This document shows, in pieces, positions 1-7,236 of a stretch of 49,939 nt of DNA (its first letter is position 1; each line of letters opens with the position of its first letter). The DNA is from Acholeplasmatales bacterium. Its GTDB lineage: Bacteria > Bacillota_I > Bacilli_A > Acholeplasmatales > Anaeroplasmataceae. Under the pieces are notes generated by a model, which had not been told where the DNA came from, made no database searches, and saw only the letters and a list, made by a program, of their open reading frames with translations. Location: positions 1 to 49,939 of the forward strand of contig JAFRXJ010000057.1 in assembly GCA_017441525.1 (NCBI GenBank), given 5' to 3'. The position numbers and the translations under genes were made by a program.

Positions 1-288
1 ATTTGCAATATAGATTCTTTGCCAATGATGTTCTAATTCATGGAAACATGAATCTAATAATTCTATATAATCATTTATATATTTATTATTTAGAATGATA
101 GCTTGTAGCTTAAAATCATATCTTGATACATCTCCTTCTAGCTTTTCAAATACTACAGGGATTGATTCAATACCTAAGTATTCCTTACATACTAAATCTA
201 CTGCATCCTGGAGAGGCTTTAAGATTTCTAGTTCATTCCACTTATCCTCTCCAAAATTATTAATGAATTCTTGTTTTAATTTGTTCAT
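1..288 (-). CDS. ImmA/IrrE-like zinc peptidase, C-terminus cut by window edge
   Basis: The frame is open from an ATG at 288 to base 1 (96 codons visible) and is preceded by a strong AAGGAGG site. Residues 83-87 read HELEH inside CFHELEHHWQ, an HExxH zinc-protease signature; the rest of the protein lies outside the window. Proteins of this type next to an XRE repressor are typical of mobile elements, where ImmA-like proteases cleave the repressor to induce the element. Here the XRE gene is divergent rather than in the same operon. Family assignment rests on the HExxH motif, size and context only, so it is tentative. The gene has a consensus promoter with an operator-like palindrome in its spacer. 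Confidence 0.6.
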   Translation of the reverse strand, partial: MNKLKQEFINNFGEDKWNELEILKPLQDAVDLVCKEYLGIESIPVVFEKLEGDVSRYDFKLQAIILNNKYINDYIELLDSCFHELEHHWQRIYIAN

Positions 289-303
289 TGTATCCTCCTT
301 AGT

Positions 304-319
304 GTTGCTTATACACAAC
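304..319. promoter_or_regulatory. Operator-like palindrome O1
   Basis: GTTGCTTATACACAAC is an imperfect inverted repeat. Its reverse complement, GTTGTGTATAAGCAAC, matches the second site at 337-352 at 14 of 16 positions. It lies just downstream of the minus-strand -10 box, in the early transcribed region. It is probably bound by the XRE repressor encoded at 439. Confidence 0.6.
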
Positions 320-330
320 ATATCATCTAT

Positions 331-359
331 ATTATAGTTTTGTATAAACAACTTGTCAA
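331..359 (-). promoter_or_regulatory. Consensus sigma-A promoter for the HExxH-peptidase gene
   Basis: On the minus strand TTGACA (354-359) and TATAAT (331-336) are separated by exactly 17 bp, a perfect consensus. The spacer is almost filled by the palindrome at 337-352, so a bound repressor would block RNA polymerase. Confidence 0.8.
337..352. promoter_or_regulatory. Operator-like palindrome O2
   Basis: GTTTTGTATAAACAAC is an imperfect palindrome (consensus with O1: GTTnTGTATAAnCAAC). It fills the spacer of the minus-strand promoter and starts 33 bp, about three helical turns, from O1, which fits cooperative repressor binding on one DNA face. A further half-site, GTTGCTTA, is at 369-376. 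Confidence 0.65.
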
Positions 360-438
360 TATATTTTTGTTGCTTAAAGGCAATTCTTTATTTATTTTTT
401 AAATCATCTAATATATAATTATTTTGAGGTAATTATGT

Positions 439-765
439 ATGGCTAAAGAATTCACTGAAATTGATAATCATATATTAGATGTCATTTATGAATATATAGA
501 AGTTAAAAATGTTTGTTCCAAAGCTGAACTTGCTCAACATTTAAATGTTGCAAGATCTACTGTTAGTGCATGGATTAAACGTGAATCTATTCCAGATGCA
601 AATAAGATTCCAGGTATCTGTAATAAATTCGGTATAACTCCTAATTATATTTTTGGAATTAAAGATTTAAATGAATTATCTAATGATGATAGATTATATT
701 TAGATGCAATTCACAATAATCAATCTTTAAAAGATGTTATTGATACTTTTATTAAGAAGGTTTAA
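439..765 (+). CDS. XRE-family transcriptional regulator (small cI-like repressor)
   Basis: This 108-aa protein has a helix-turn-helix at about residues 27-50 (SKAELAQHLNVARSTVSAWI), followed by the usual recognition-helix context of Xre/cI proteins (pitch KRESIPDANKIPGICNKFGI). The start at 439 follows a TGAGG site at 425-429. It is divergent from the HExxH-peptidase gene, and two palindromes lie between them. The likely role is repression of the mobile-element promoter and perhaps its own. The C-terminus is short with no obvious sensor or autoproteolytic domain, so inducing proteolysis would have to come from the neighbouring peptidase. Family call is firm; target is inferred. Confidence 0.85.
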   Translation: MAKEFTEIDNHILDVIYEYIEVKNVCSKAELAQHLNVARSTVSAWIKRESIPDANKIPGICNKFGITPNYIFGIKDLNELSNDDRLYLDAIHNNQSLKDVIDTFIKKV

Positions 766-778
766 CCTTCTTTTTTTA
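754..778 (+). terminator. Terminator of the XRE gene
   Basis: A 7-bp stem, AAGAAGG (754-760) with CCTTCTT (766-772), has a 5-nt loop that contains the stop codon and a run of seven T. The hairpin begins inside the last codons. Confidence 0.75.
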
Positions 779-799
779 TTAACCACGCTGATGAGGCGC

Positions 800-2593
800 C
801 TATTTTATTTCTAATAAAAATCTTGATTCAGGGTATTCATTATAGCTATTTATATTTTCAGCAATTGGAGCTATTAAATATAATTTTTCTTTAGCTCTTG
901 TTACACCTACATAGAAGATTCTTCTTTCTTCTTCAATATCCATATCATCTCTATTACCTGGGATAATCTTATCAATTAAATCTACTATGATAATTATTTT
1001 AGCTTCTAAGCCTTTTGATTGGTGGATAGTCATTAATTCTACTACACCTTCTTTAGATGTATCAGCATCCTTCATATAAAGTGAATTCAAGAATTCTCTT
1101 AAGTGATCATCACAATTTGTTTTTAATTCATATTCAGCTAATTCTAAGAAATATGTTATATTTTCTTTTTTAGTTTTTAACTCTTTAGGATCTTTTGTCA
1201 TTGATTCTAAATCTATATATGTATTTACAATATATTCAATAAAATAATATGTTGAAATATATGGATTCATATTCTTTTGTAAATCCTTATATACTTCTAA
1301 AAATGGAAGTATTTTTTTATTTGTTTTAGCTAATTCTTTACAAGCTTCAAACATAGAACAATTCATCATTTTAGCTTTAAGCCTTATTTCACATACTGTA
1401 ACATTTCCAATACCACGAGATGGATTATTAATTATTTCTTCTAATGCTTCATCATCATTGGGATTTAAATAAAATTCTAAATAATTTAATAATAATTTTA
1501 TTTCTTTGTATTCTAAGAATCTCATTCCATGAAGATAATTAGGGATTCTATGTTTATTTAGTTCTAGTTCTATATTTCTTAGTGATAACCTATTTCTTGA
1601 TAATATTTTTATGTCATTATAGGTATATCTTAATTTTAATAATTCTTTTATAGTTACAGCTACCATATCAGATTGATGCAATTTATGATATGGTCTTTTA
1701 ATTACAACCTCACCATCATTAGCTGATACTGGTATTGAGCCAACTTCAAATTTATTTGTATTATTTGCAATAAGCTTATTAGCTATTTCAACTATTTTCT
1801 TATCTGATCTATAATTATTTTTTAGATATAATACTTTAGCACCTTCTGTATCTCTAAAGTCATCTAATATCCTTAAATCAGAGCCTCTAAATGCATAAAT
1901 ACTTTGATTTGGGTCTCCTACCATATATAAATTATGGTATTTTGAAGACATTATTTTTAATATTTTATATTGAACATTATTAATATCCTGAGCTTCATCA
2001 ACAATAATATGTTCAAATAGATTACATATTTCATTTCTGAATCCTTTATCCCATGTTAATTTATATAGAAACATCGAATTCATTTCATCAAAGTCTAATT
2101 TATTAGCCTTTTTAGTATAAGCTTTATATTTATAATATAAATCCGCAATTTTCATTCTTAAGCTAATATTAGACTTATTAGGTTTCATTTCATTTTTAAT
2201 TCTTGATATTTCTCTTATTGCATAATCAGCATCAATATCAAATTTATTATCATCTATTAGTTTCTTAATGATTTTTCTTTTTTCATCATCTAATAGGACT
2301 TTATATTTGGTTTTATAATAAAATCTTAACCACTCATAACAAAATGAATGAAAATTAGATATATTAACCTTATGGTCTCTTTCTAAAACCTTTTTAATTC
2401 TTTTATTCATTTCAAGTGTGGCAGGATTTGTGAATGTGAAGGCTTTTATTTTATCTTCAGGTACTTTTAATGTGTCTACTAAATAGGCTATGTGATAAGC
2501 CATTGTCATTGTTTTACCAGAGCCAGGACCTGCAACAACGAGCACATTGCCTGATGAGGCTTCTACACATTTTTGTTGTTCTTCATTTAGCAT
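800..2593 (-). CDS. UvrD/PcrA-like superfamily 1 DNA helicase
   Basis: The 597-aa protein has the full SF1A motif set in order: Walker A AGPGSGKT (residues 21-28), DEAQD (motif II), GDPNQSIYAFRGS (III), LKNNYRS (IV), MTIHQSKGLE (V) and FYVGVTRAKEKLYL (VI). It is shorter than chromosomal PcrA/UvrD (about 720-750 aa) and lacks their long C-terminal tail. It is the last gene of an operon with a rolling-circle initiator, overlapping the upstream gene by 7 bp with its own GGAGGATG site. PcrA-type helicases unwind DNA after Rep nicking in pT181-like plasmids, so a dedicated replication helicase is a reasonable inference. A role in defence or repair is an alternative. Confidence 0.9.
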   Translation of the reverse strand: MLNEEQQKCVEASSGNVLVVAGPGSGKTMTMAYHIAYLVDTLKVPEDKIKAFTFTNPATLEMNKRIKKVLERDHKVNISNFHSFCYEWLRFYYKTKYKVLLDDEKRKIIKKLIDDNKFDIDADYAIREISRIKNEMKPNKSNISLRMKIADLYYKYKAYTKKANKLDFDEMNSMFLYKLTWDKGFRNEICNLFEHIIVDEAQDINNVQYKILKIMSSKYHNLYMVGDPNQSIYAFRGSDLRILDDFRDTEGAKVLYLKNNYRSDKKIVEIANKLIANNTNKFEVGSIPVSANDGEVVIKRPYHKLHQSDMVAVTIKELLKLRYTYNDIKILSRNRLSLRNIELELNKHRIPNYLHGMRFLEYKEIKLLLNYLEFYLNPNDDEALEEIINNPSRGIGNVTVCEIRLKAKMMNCSMFEACKELAKTNKKILPFLEVYKDLQKNMNPYISTYYFIEYIVNTYIDLESMTKDPKELKTKKENITYFLELAEYELKTNCDDHLREFLNSLYMKDADTSKEGVVELMTIHQSKGLEAKIIIIVDLIDKIIPGNRDDMDIEEERRIFYVGVTRAKEKLYLIAPIAENINSYNEYPESRFLLEIK

Positions 2594-2847
2594 ATTCCAT
2601 CCTCCACATATTTAATTATTTCATCTAATATCATTGAATTAGTGATACAGTTCTTATCACTTAAATTTCTTGATATTGTTCTTAATAATTTATCTTTATT
2701 AATATTTTCATTAATATAGATATTAAATTTATTAGGATTATTAAATAAATAATCTCTTATTATATTTTTAATTTCAGGAATTATTACATTATCATATATT
2801 CTTTCTACATGATTTTCTATCCCTATATATAAAGTATATTTATCCAT
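2587..2847 (-). CDS. Hypothetical 86-aa protein between rep and helicase
   Basis: I recognise no family. The protein is charged, rich in Ile and Asn, with no membrane segment or signal peptide. Its start overlaps the rep stop (TAATG) and its stop overlaps the helicase start, with a GAGGAGG site lying inside rep, so the three genes are translationally coupled. The context suggests a small accessory factor of replication or helicase loading, but nothing in the sequence proves it. Confidence 0.7.
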   Translation of the reverse strand: MDKYTLYIGIENHVERIYDNVIIPEIKNIIRDYLFNNPNKFNIYINENINKDKLLRTISRNLSDKNCITNSMILDEIIKYVEDGIC

Positions 2848-3998
2848 TAGAATGGAACCTCCTCTTGTTTATATCTTTCTATTATTTCTTCTTTTAAATC
2901 TAATAATTTAGGCTTATCAACCAGTTCTAATTTCTTATCTTTTAGATAAGAATTAAGCTGATTTATTTTAGCTTTATCACCAATTATCTTATCTATTCCA
3001 TCCAAAAGTGATTTGAAATTTTCTTTAGCTAATTGGTAATAATCTTTTGATTCAATATATTTAGTTAATAAATACATTGGTAATGTTTGTAATATATAAT
3101 TTTCATATTTAAGCCAGATATTTTTTCTAGGTTCTGGTTTAGATATTGATACTTTAAGTGCATCTTCTAAGAATTCTTTCCATTTAGGTAGAGTTTCAGC
3201 TTTATATTGGTTTTCATCCGAATAATTATTATCCTCTTTTAAATCTAATAATTGATATAGAAGTCCTGTGGTATAGGCACTAAAGCCTGTATCACCTTTT
3301 TCCACTTCCTTTTTTTCTGGATAATTAATTTTTCCATTATAAGCATTAATAATATCATCTATTACTCTATCTGCTTTTTCATGGAAAAATCTCATTTCAT
3401 AACGAACCCAATAATCATATGGGCAATCTTCACCTTTATATAGTCTTTCCTTCTTTTTGTCATATATTACTAACATTTGTGTTGATTCACGTGATCCAAA
3501 TTGTAAGGAATATCCTTTCTTTTTAGAACCATGAATTTCATAGTCTTTATTTTTGAAATTAGTAACAAATTGGTGTTTATCTAATTTTTCTTTAACTTCG
3601 TTAAATTTAATAATGTTTCCTTCTTTATCATCAATAGCAACATCACATCTTGAGCATTTAGCACGTAACTCAGTTTTTAATCTTAAAAGAAACATACGCC
3701 AATCAATGCCACGTCTTTCAATTTCTCTACATCCTTCTCCTTTAATTTCTATTTGGCAGGTATAATATCCTTCACCATTAATAGGTCCTTTAAGCTTTAA
3801 ATCTATTCCTGGACATAAATGATATAAATATTCAAACCTACCTTTACCATATGATGCAGGAGTTATTTCTTCATCTGATAGTTTTAATAAGTCTTTAAAA
3901 TATTCTAAATAGTTATTATTCATTTCTAATTCTAATTGAGTATCAAATGATTCATAATCGAATGTAAAAGATAAATAATCATGTTTTTTCTCTAACAT
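2847..3998 (-). CDS. Rep_trans-type rolling-circle replication initiator / relaxase-like protein
   Basis: This 383-aa protein matches the Rep_trans (pT181 RepC / ICE NicK-like) pattern: RCDVAIDD (about 117-124, the conserved R.D.A.D), LQFGSRES (165-172), IYDKKKE (178-184) and WVRYEMRF (197-204, conserved R.E). Such proteins nick one strand at a double-strand origin through a Tyr and start rolling-circle replication of plasmids or of integrative elements. It begins after AAGGAGGAT. A 1.15-kb hairpin-rich non-coding region lies directly upstream, and the helicase lies downstream. No integrase gene is in the window, so whether the island is an ICE or an integrated plasmid is open. The exact catalytic Tyr was not assigned. 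Confidence 0.8.
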   Translation of the reverse strand: MLEKKHDYLSFTFDYESFDTQLELEMNNNYLEYFKDLLKLSDEEITPASYGKGRFEYLYHLCPGIDLKLKGPINGEGYYTCQIEIKGEGCREIERRGIDWRMFLLRLKTELRAKCSRCDVAIDDKEGNIIKFNEVKEKLDKHQFVTNFKNKDYEIHGSKKKGYSLQFGSRESTQMLVIYDKKKERLYKGEDCPYDYWVRYEMRFFHEKADRVIDDIINAYNGKINYPEKKEVEKGDTGFSAYTTGLLYQLLDLKEDNNYSDENQYKAETLPKWKEFLEDALKVSISKPEPRKNIWLKYENYILQTLPMYLLTKYIESKDYYQLAKENFKSLLDGIDKIIGDKAKINQLNSYLKDKKLELVDKPKLLDLKEEIIERYKQEEVPF

Positions 3999-4038
3999 TT
4001 CATCCTCCTTCTATAATAATTAGTATCTTGTATGTCAT

Positions 4039-4140
4039 AACCGGGCTATTAGTAATGCCCGGTTCGGTAAAGCCTGCGGCTTTAAAAGGCTACGCCAAAC
4101 ATCCGCTTTCGCTTTGATGTTTTGGCTATAACGCCTTTTA
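4039..4140. other. Three consecutive strong hairpins upstream of rep
   Basis: AACCGGGC pairs with GCCCGGTT (4039-4064, 10-nt loop). TAAAGCC pairs with GGCTTTA (4068-4084, 3-nt loop). The third is a long bulged stem-loop, TAAAAGGC with GCCTTTTA outside (4083-4090/4133-4140) and GCCAAACATC with GATGTTTTGGC inside (4094-4103/4116-4126). None has a T-tract, so they do not look like plain terminators. Their place just 5' of the rep start fits a leader/attenuator or an origin structure. Confidence 0.7.
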
Positions 4141-4348
4141 TATTTCCGCAATCGATTTTACCTAGGTCCTGGCGTTTGTAATAATACTAGCAATATTACT
4201 CTTCTTACTGGTTCTATAGCGTCCTATAGTTGACCAGCCAAGACCTTATTATTATTAATTTTTTATATTATTACATTTGCGTTCCTAGGTTCCGGGAAAC
4301 ACGAAGTCCATATTTCTTACATAATCATTTTAAAATACAAAAATTCGT

Positions 4349-4761
4349 ATAGTCGGGACGGTATTTGACTTGAAGCAAATAATTAATTAAAAAATTCTAA
4401 TACTAGGTAGTTTTTATGACTCATTCGTGATTTATTTGCCTAAACATTTTTTACTACTTTTATTATTTCCGATTGTATTATCTCAATACCCTACGTTCCA
4501 ATTGATGGGGAAAAACCTCCGATTTCATAATATTTATTAATTTCTAAAACTATTTTTAGTTGTGCTTTCCAGTATAGTAGAAACGATATTTGACTTAGAG
4601 CACAATATTATAATATAAGGTGCTTTGTCGGATAGTCGGGACGGTATTTGACTTGAAGTACAATATTATAATAAATGGTGCTTTGTAATATAACGATGAC
4701 CCTAGCTGCCTTGAAGCAATTAATATAGTACAACATTTCATTTTCCCACTAATATTATTGC
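4349..4761. repeat. Four 27-nt boxes each followed by a stem-loop
   Basis: The box (ATAGTCGGGACGG...TTGAAG) is identical over 27 nt at 4349-4375 and 4632-4658, diverged at 4574-4600, and only its end is kept at 4690-4716. Each copy runs straight into the 5' arm of a stem whose sequence differs but whose pairing is kept: GCAAATAA/TTATTTGC, AGCAC/GTGCT, AGTAC/GTGCT and GCAAT/ATTGC. The middle copies form a 58-bp tandem unit. Conserved box plus changing but paired stem suggests selection on structure. Confidence 0.7.
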
Positions 4762-5170
4762 AAACACATCGTGTACGGTTAGGGAGCTAGAATGCCTGAT
4801 TCCTGCAAATCAATAATTTTTTTTACAATTAATATGATAAATAATGCTTTTTTCAACAGAATTCCATTTTGAGCTAAATTACATAATTTGCAATAAATAA
4901 TTTACAAGGCGCCAATTCATATAGAAGGAAACTTCATTTTAATACTTTTACATAAATTATTTTAAAAAAAGGAACCAGCGCCATTTCTTCACAGAATGAC
5001 CGGATTTCTTCTTTTTAAATAAAAAATTAAATATTTTTCATTAATATTATTACAAAAGGTTTTCCCTAACTCGTTTGACCAAAACCCAGGATTTCACCTT
5101 TTTGCATGTTTATTTTATTAAAACGGGGGTAGCTCATTTATCGACGCAGAGGCCGGATTTCTATGTAAAA

Positions 5171-5216
5171 AGAAAAAACCTAGAGCAAATGTGAATTTAA
5201 TCACATAAGCTCTAGG
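5171..5216 (-). terminator. Terminator of the restriction operon
   Basis: Minus-strand hairpin: CCTAGAGC (5179-5186) pairs with GCTCTAGG (5209-5216), enclosing ATGTGA/TCACAT, followed on the minus strand by TTTTTTCTTTTT. It lies 9 bp after the stop of the zinc-finger protein gene. Confidence 0.85.
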
Positions 5217-5224
5217 CTTAATTA

Positions 5225-5989
5225 TTATTTAAATGTTTTCTCTAACATACTATTATCAATTTCAATGTATGGTTTTGTATTTTTACAATCCGGATAATTA
5301 GAACAACCATAAAATTGTCCATACTTTCCTTCTCTCAAAAGCATTGGTTTACCACATTTATCACATCTAGGCATTCCTATTGTTGCATTTAATATTGCTT
5401 TCTCTACTAGTTTATCTCTCTTAATAACTATATTAATCGGTCTTTCTGCCAAAGAATAATTTACATTAAAAGAAATCCCTGGTGCAATCTCAACCTTGTT
5501 GCTCCTTTCATTTACTCTCTTTATATTCTCGCTAATAAAGGCATCAATATTAGAAATATCTATTTTATTATCAGTTAACAATTTCAAGATATCATTTTTA
5601 CCAATTATCATAACATCAGAATACAAAAAATCTTCTGATGAAATAATCTTATCATTACCACTTGGCCAAGCTAATAGATAATATTCTGTTTTTAGATTAT
5701 TATTGATTAACCATCCTCTAGCACCAGATGATTGATTTTTTAATTCAAATGCGAAAGTTGGTATATCCTTATTAATATAATGTAGCGTAGCTTTCTCATC
5801 AATAACTACTTCATTACCTGCATTAGTAATGATTATAGTATCCTTTCCTTCCTTTTGAAGTTTTTCACCATTAACTCTATACCAACCAAGTATCAATTCT
5901 CTTTTTGCTAATTCTTCATAAAAATTATCATCTAGCCATTTAGCAAAAGTTTCTTCAAGAAATTTATCATTATCAAATTTACTTCTCAT
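5225..5989 (-). CDS. Putative PD-(D/E)XK nuclease with topoisomerase-type C4 zinc finger
   Basis: The 254-aa protein has a C-terminal four-Cys zinc finger (Cys 209, 212, 229, 235; CDKCG ... GCSNYPDC) like the topoisomerase IA zf-C4 domain, which binds DNA. The N-terminal part contains a pattern compatible with a PD-(D/E)XK core: GKD at 48-50, IDEKA at 63-67 and FELK at 81-84. It is the third gene of the restriction operon, 14 bp after the AspBHI-like gene, with a GGTGAG site before the ATG. It is probably a third nuclease or an accessory specificity factor of the R-M system. Nuclease activity is inferred from weak motifs; the zinc finger is clear. Confidence 0.6.
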   Translation of the reverse strand: MRSKFDNDKFLEETFAKWLDDNFYEELAKRELILGWYRVNGEKLQKEGKDTIIITNAGNEVVIDEKATLHYINKDIPTFAFELKNQSSGARGWLINNNLKTEYYLLAWPSGNDKIISSEDFLYSDVMIIGKNDILKLLTDNKIDISNIDAFISENIKRVNERSNKVEIAPGISFNVNYSLAERPINIVIKRDKLVEKAILNATIGMPRCDKCGKPMLLREGKYGQFYGCSNYPDCKNTKPYIEIDNSMLEKTFK

Positions 5990-6003
5990 TTAACTCACCA
6001 TAA

Positions 6004-7227
6004 TTAATGAAATGCGTTATCTCTTATCGTTGTTTGATCAAGATTTAGTAGCCAATCATTTATCTTTGAACTATCAACCATATTTCTGCTTAAAATATAA
6101 GCAATATCCGAACATGTAATAATTAAAATAGGATGTCCATCTTCAGCAACTTCTTTATAAGCTTGTGAATCAACATAACTTGTAGTCACTAATACTCCAA
6201 ATTGTCTATATCTTATTCTAGAAATTAATCTAGACATATTTTTAACACCAACACTATTATTTTCGTTATAGCACTTTGCCTCTAATGCACAATCTATTTT
6301 TAAAGGAAAATTAGAGTTTGTATTACCAGTACTAATTACATATTTACCAACAGCATCTCTTCCACCATCTCTCCATGGTCTAGTTAATTCGAAGTTTTCA
6401 AAATGATTATCCATCATTTCAGCAATTCTAACAGCACATGCTTCAAATCCTGTTGGATTATCTTTATAATGCTCTCTAATAGCTGTTAAACATACTTTAC
6501 CATCTTCGCTGCATTGTAATTGCTCATATTTAGTTGGAATCTTAAATATTCTTGGTGCTTTTAAAGCTTTTATACCATTTCTACCTTTTTCGATAAAATC
6601 CTTCCATGCTTGTGGAGCCAATCTCATTCCCTCTTGATGGTCATTTAGCAATGCTTCCAACCATTCATATTTAATTGGATTATTTTTAGTATCTAAAATA
6701 GTAAAATATGCTTCATAATTTTGAAATCTATTGTTGCCAAAGGTTCTCCAAAATGCCACCAAATCCTTGTCAGGCGATATTGTAGGATTTCCTGGAGCAG
6801 CTAATCCTAAGAACTGAACATCTCTTCCAGATTCTGCTTTCTTAAATACAAAAAAAGGCGGAATATCATCCAAATTATTACCAGAGTTTAATATAGCAAA
6901 AACTTCTTCTAAAAGCTTATTACCACCCTGTTTTGTCTTAGTCAATTCATTACCAGCTTTTCTGTTATCTCCATAATACCTAAATATTCCAGTTTCTACA
7001 TCCAAAAAATCTGGCCATTCTAATTCGGACATTGAAGTATATAAAACTACATAGGCCAATTTATTTTTGTCATCATTTCTTTTTACTTTTCTAAATCCAC
7101 TCATGTTGCCTAATTTCGGAAATAATTTAGAAAGAGGATCATCACTTGTATTACCTGATGTACCACCTTTATAAATTGCATCAACTATTAAGTCTGAGCC
7201 TCTAAGATTATTAAAATTAACAATCAT
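6004..7227 (-). CDS. AspBHI-like modification-dependent restriction endonuclease (Mrr-type catalytic domain)
   Basis: From the ATG at 7227 (AGGTGA site 6 nt upstream; an in-frame GTG at 7236 has no room for one) the protein is 407 aa. The N-terminal half has a FRYYGDNRKAG ... GGNKLL segment and a second beta-rich block resembling the SRA-like recognition part of AspBHI. The C-terminal half has the Mrr-type PD-(D/E)XK core: RDGGRDA (about 286-292) and LEAKCY (about 315-320). This family cuts DNA at a distance from 5-methylcytosine sites. It follows the Sau3AI-like gene with no gap, so the cluster may target both unmodified and modified invaders. The exact specificity cannot be read from the sequence. 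Confidence 0.75.
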   Translation of the reverse strand: MIVNFNNLRGSDLIVDAIYKGGTSGNTSDDPLSKLFPKLGNMSGFRKVKRNDDKNKLAYVVLYTSMSELEWPDFLDVETGIFRYYGDNRKAGNELTKTKQGGNKLLEEVFAILNSGNNLDDIPPFFVFKKAESGRDVQFLGLAAPGNPTISPDKDLVAFWRTFGNNRFQNYEAYFTILDTKNNPIKYEWLEALLNDHQEGMRLAPQAWKDFIEKGRNGIKALKAPRIFKIPTKYEQLQCSEDGKVCLTAIREHYKDNPTGFEACAVRIAEMMDNHFENFELTRPWRDGGRDAVGKYVISTGNTNSNFPLKIDCALEAKCYNENNSVGVKNMSRLISRIRYRQFGVLVTTSYVDSQAYKEVAEDGHPILIITCSDIAYILSRNMVDSSKINDWLLNLDQTTIRDNAFH

Positions 7228-7236
7228 TATAATCAC

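Larger units (their letters stand above)
4020..5170. ncRNA. Candidate large structured RNA or structured origin region (non-coding)
   Basis: These 1.15 kb hold no credible gene on either strand but have GC-rich islands in AT-rich surroundings. Perfect or near-perfect stems are visible: 4039-4064, 4068-4084, 4083-4140, and an apparent three-way junction closed by 4165-4173 with 4238-4246 that encloses hairpins 4178-4199 and 4208-4237. Further stems are 4475-4489, 4599-4624, 4657-4682, 4716-4761 and 4702-4707 with 4785-4790. A 27-nt box occurs four times. Some helices keep pairing only with G-U on the plus strand, another only on the minus strand, so orientation is undecided. No convincing promoter was found. 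Large phage/mobile-element RNAs of the ROOL/GOLLD kind and rolling-circle origins are the two explanations I consider. Confidence 0.45.

Noticed and set aside
788..800. CTGATGAG resembling a hammerhead ribozyme core
   Set aside because: No GAAA box or matching stem II follows at the needed position, so the core cannot be completed.
4012..4017. TATAAT as promoter of the non-coding region
   Set aside because: There is no acceptable -35 hexamer at 16-18 bp, and it lies in the ribosome-site region of rep on the opposite strand.
4208..4237. Hairpin that might be part of a tRNA
   Set aside because: The stem is a plain palindrome with a 4-nt loop; no cloverleaf, T-loop or acceptor stem can be drawn.
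4349..4761. Repeats that might be a CRISPR array
   Set aside because: The copies are diverged, unevenly spaced and followed by stem-loops, not unique spacers of equal size; no cas gene is present.
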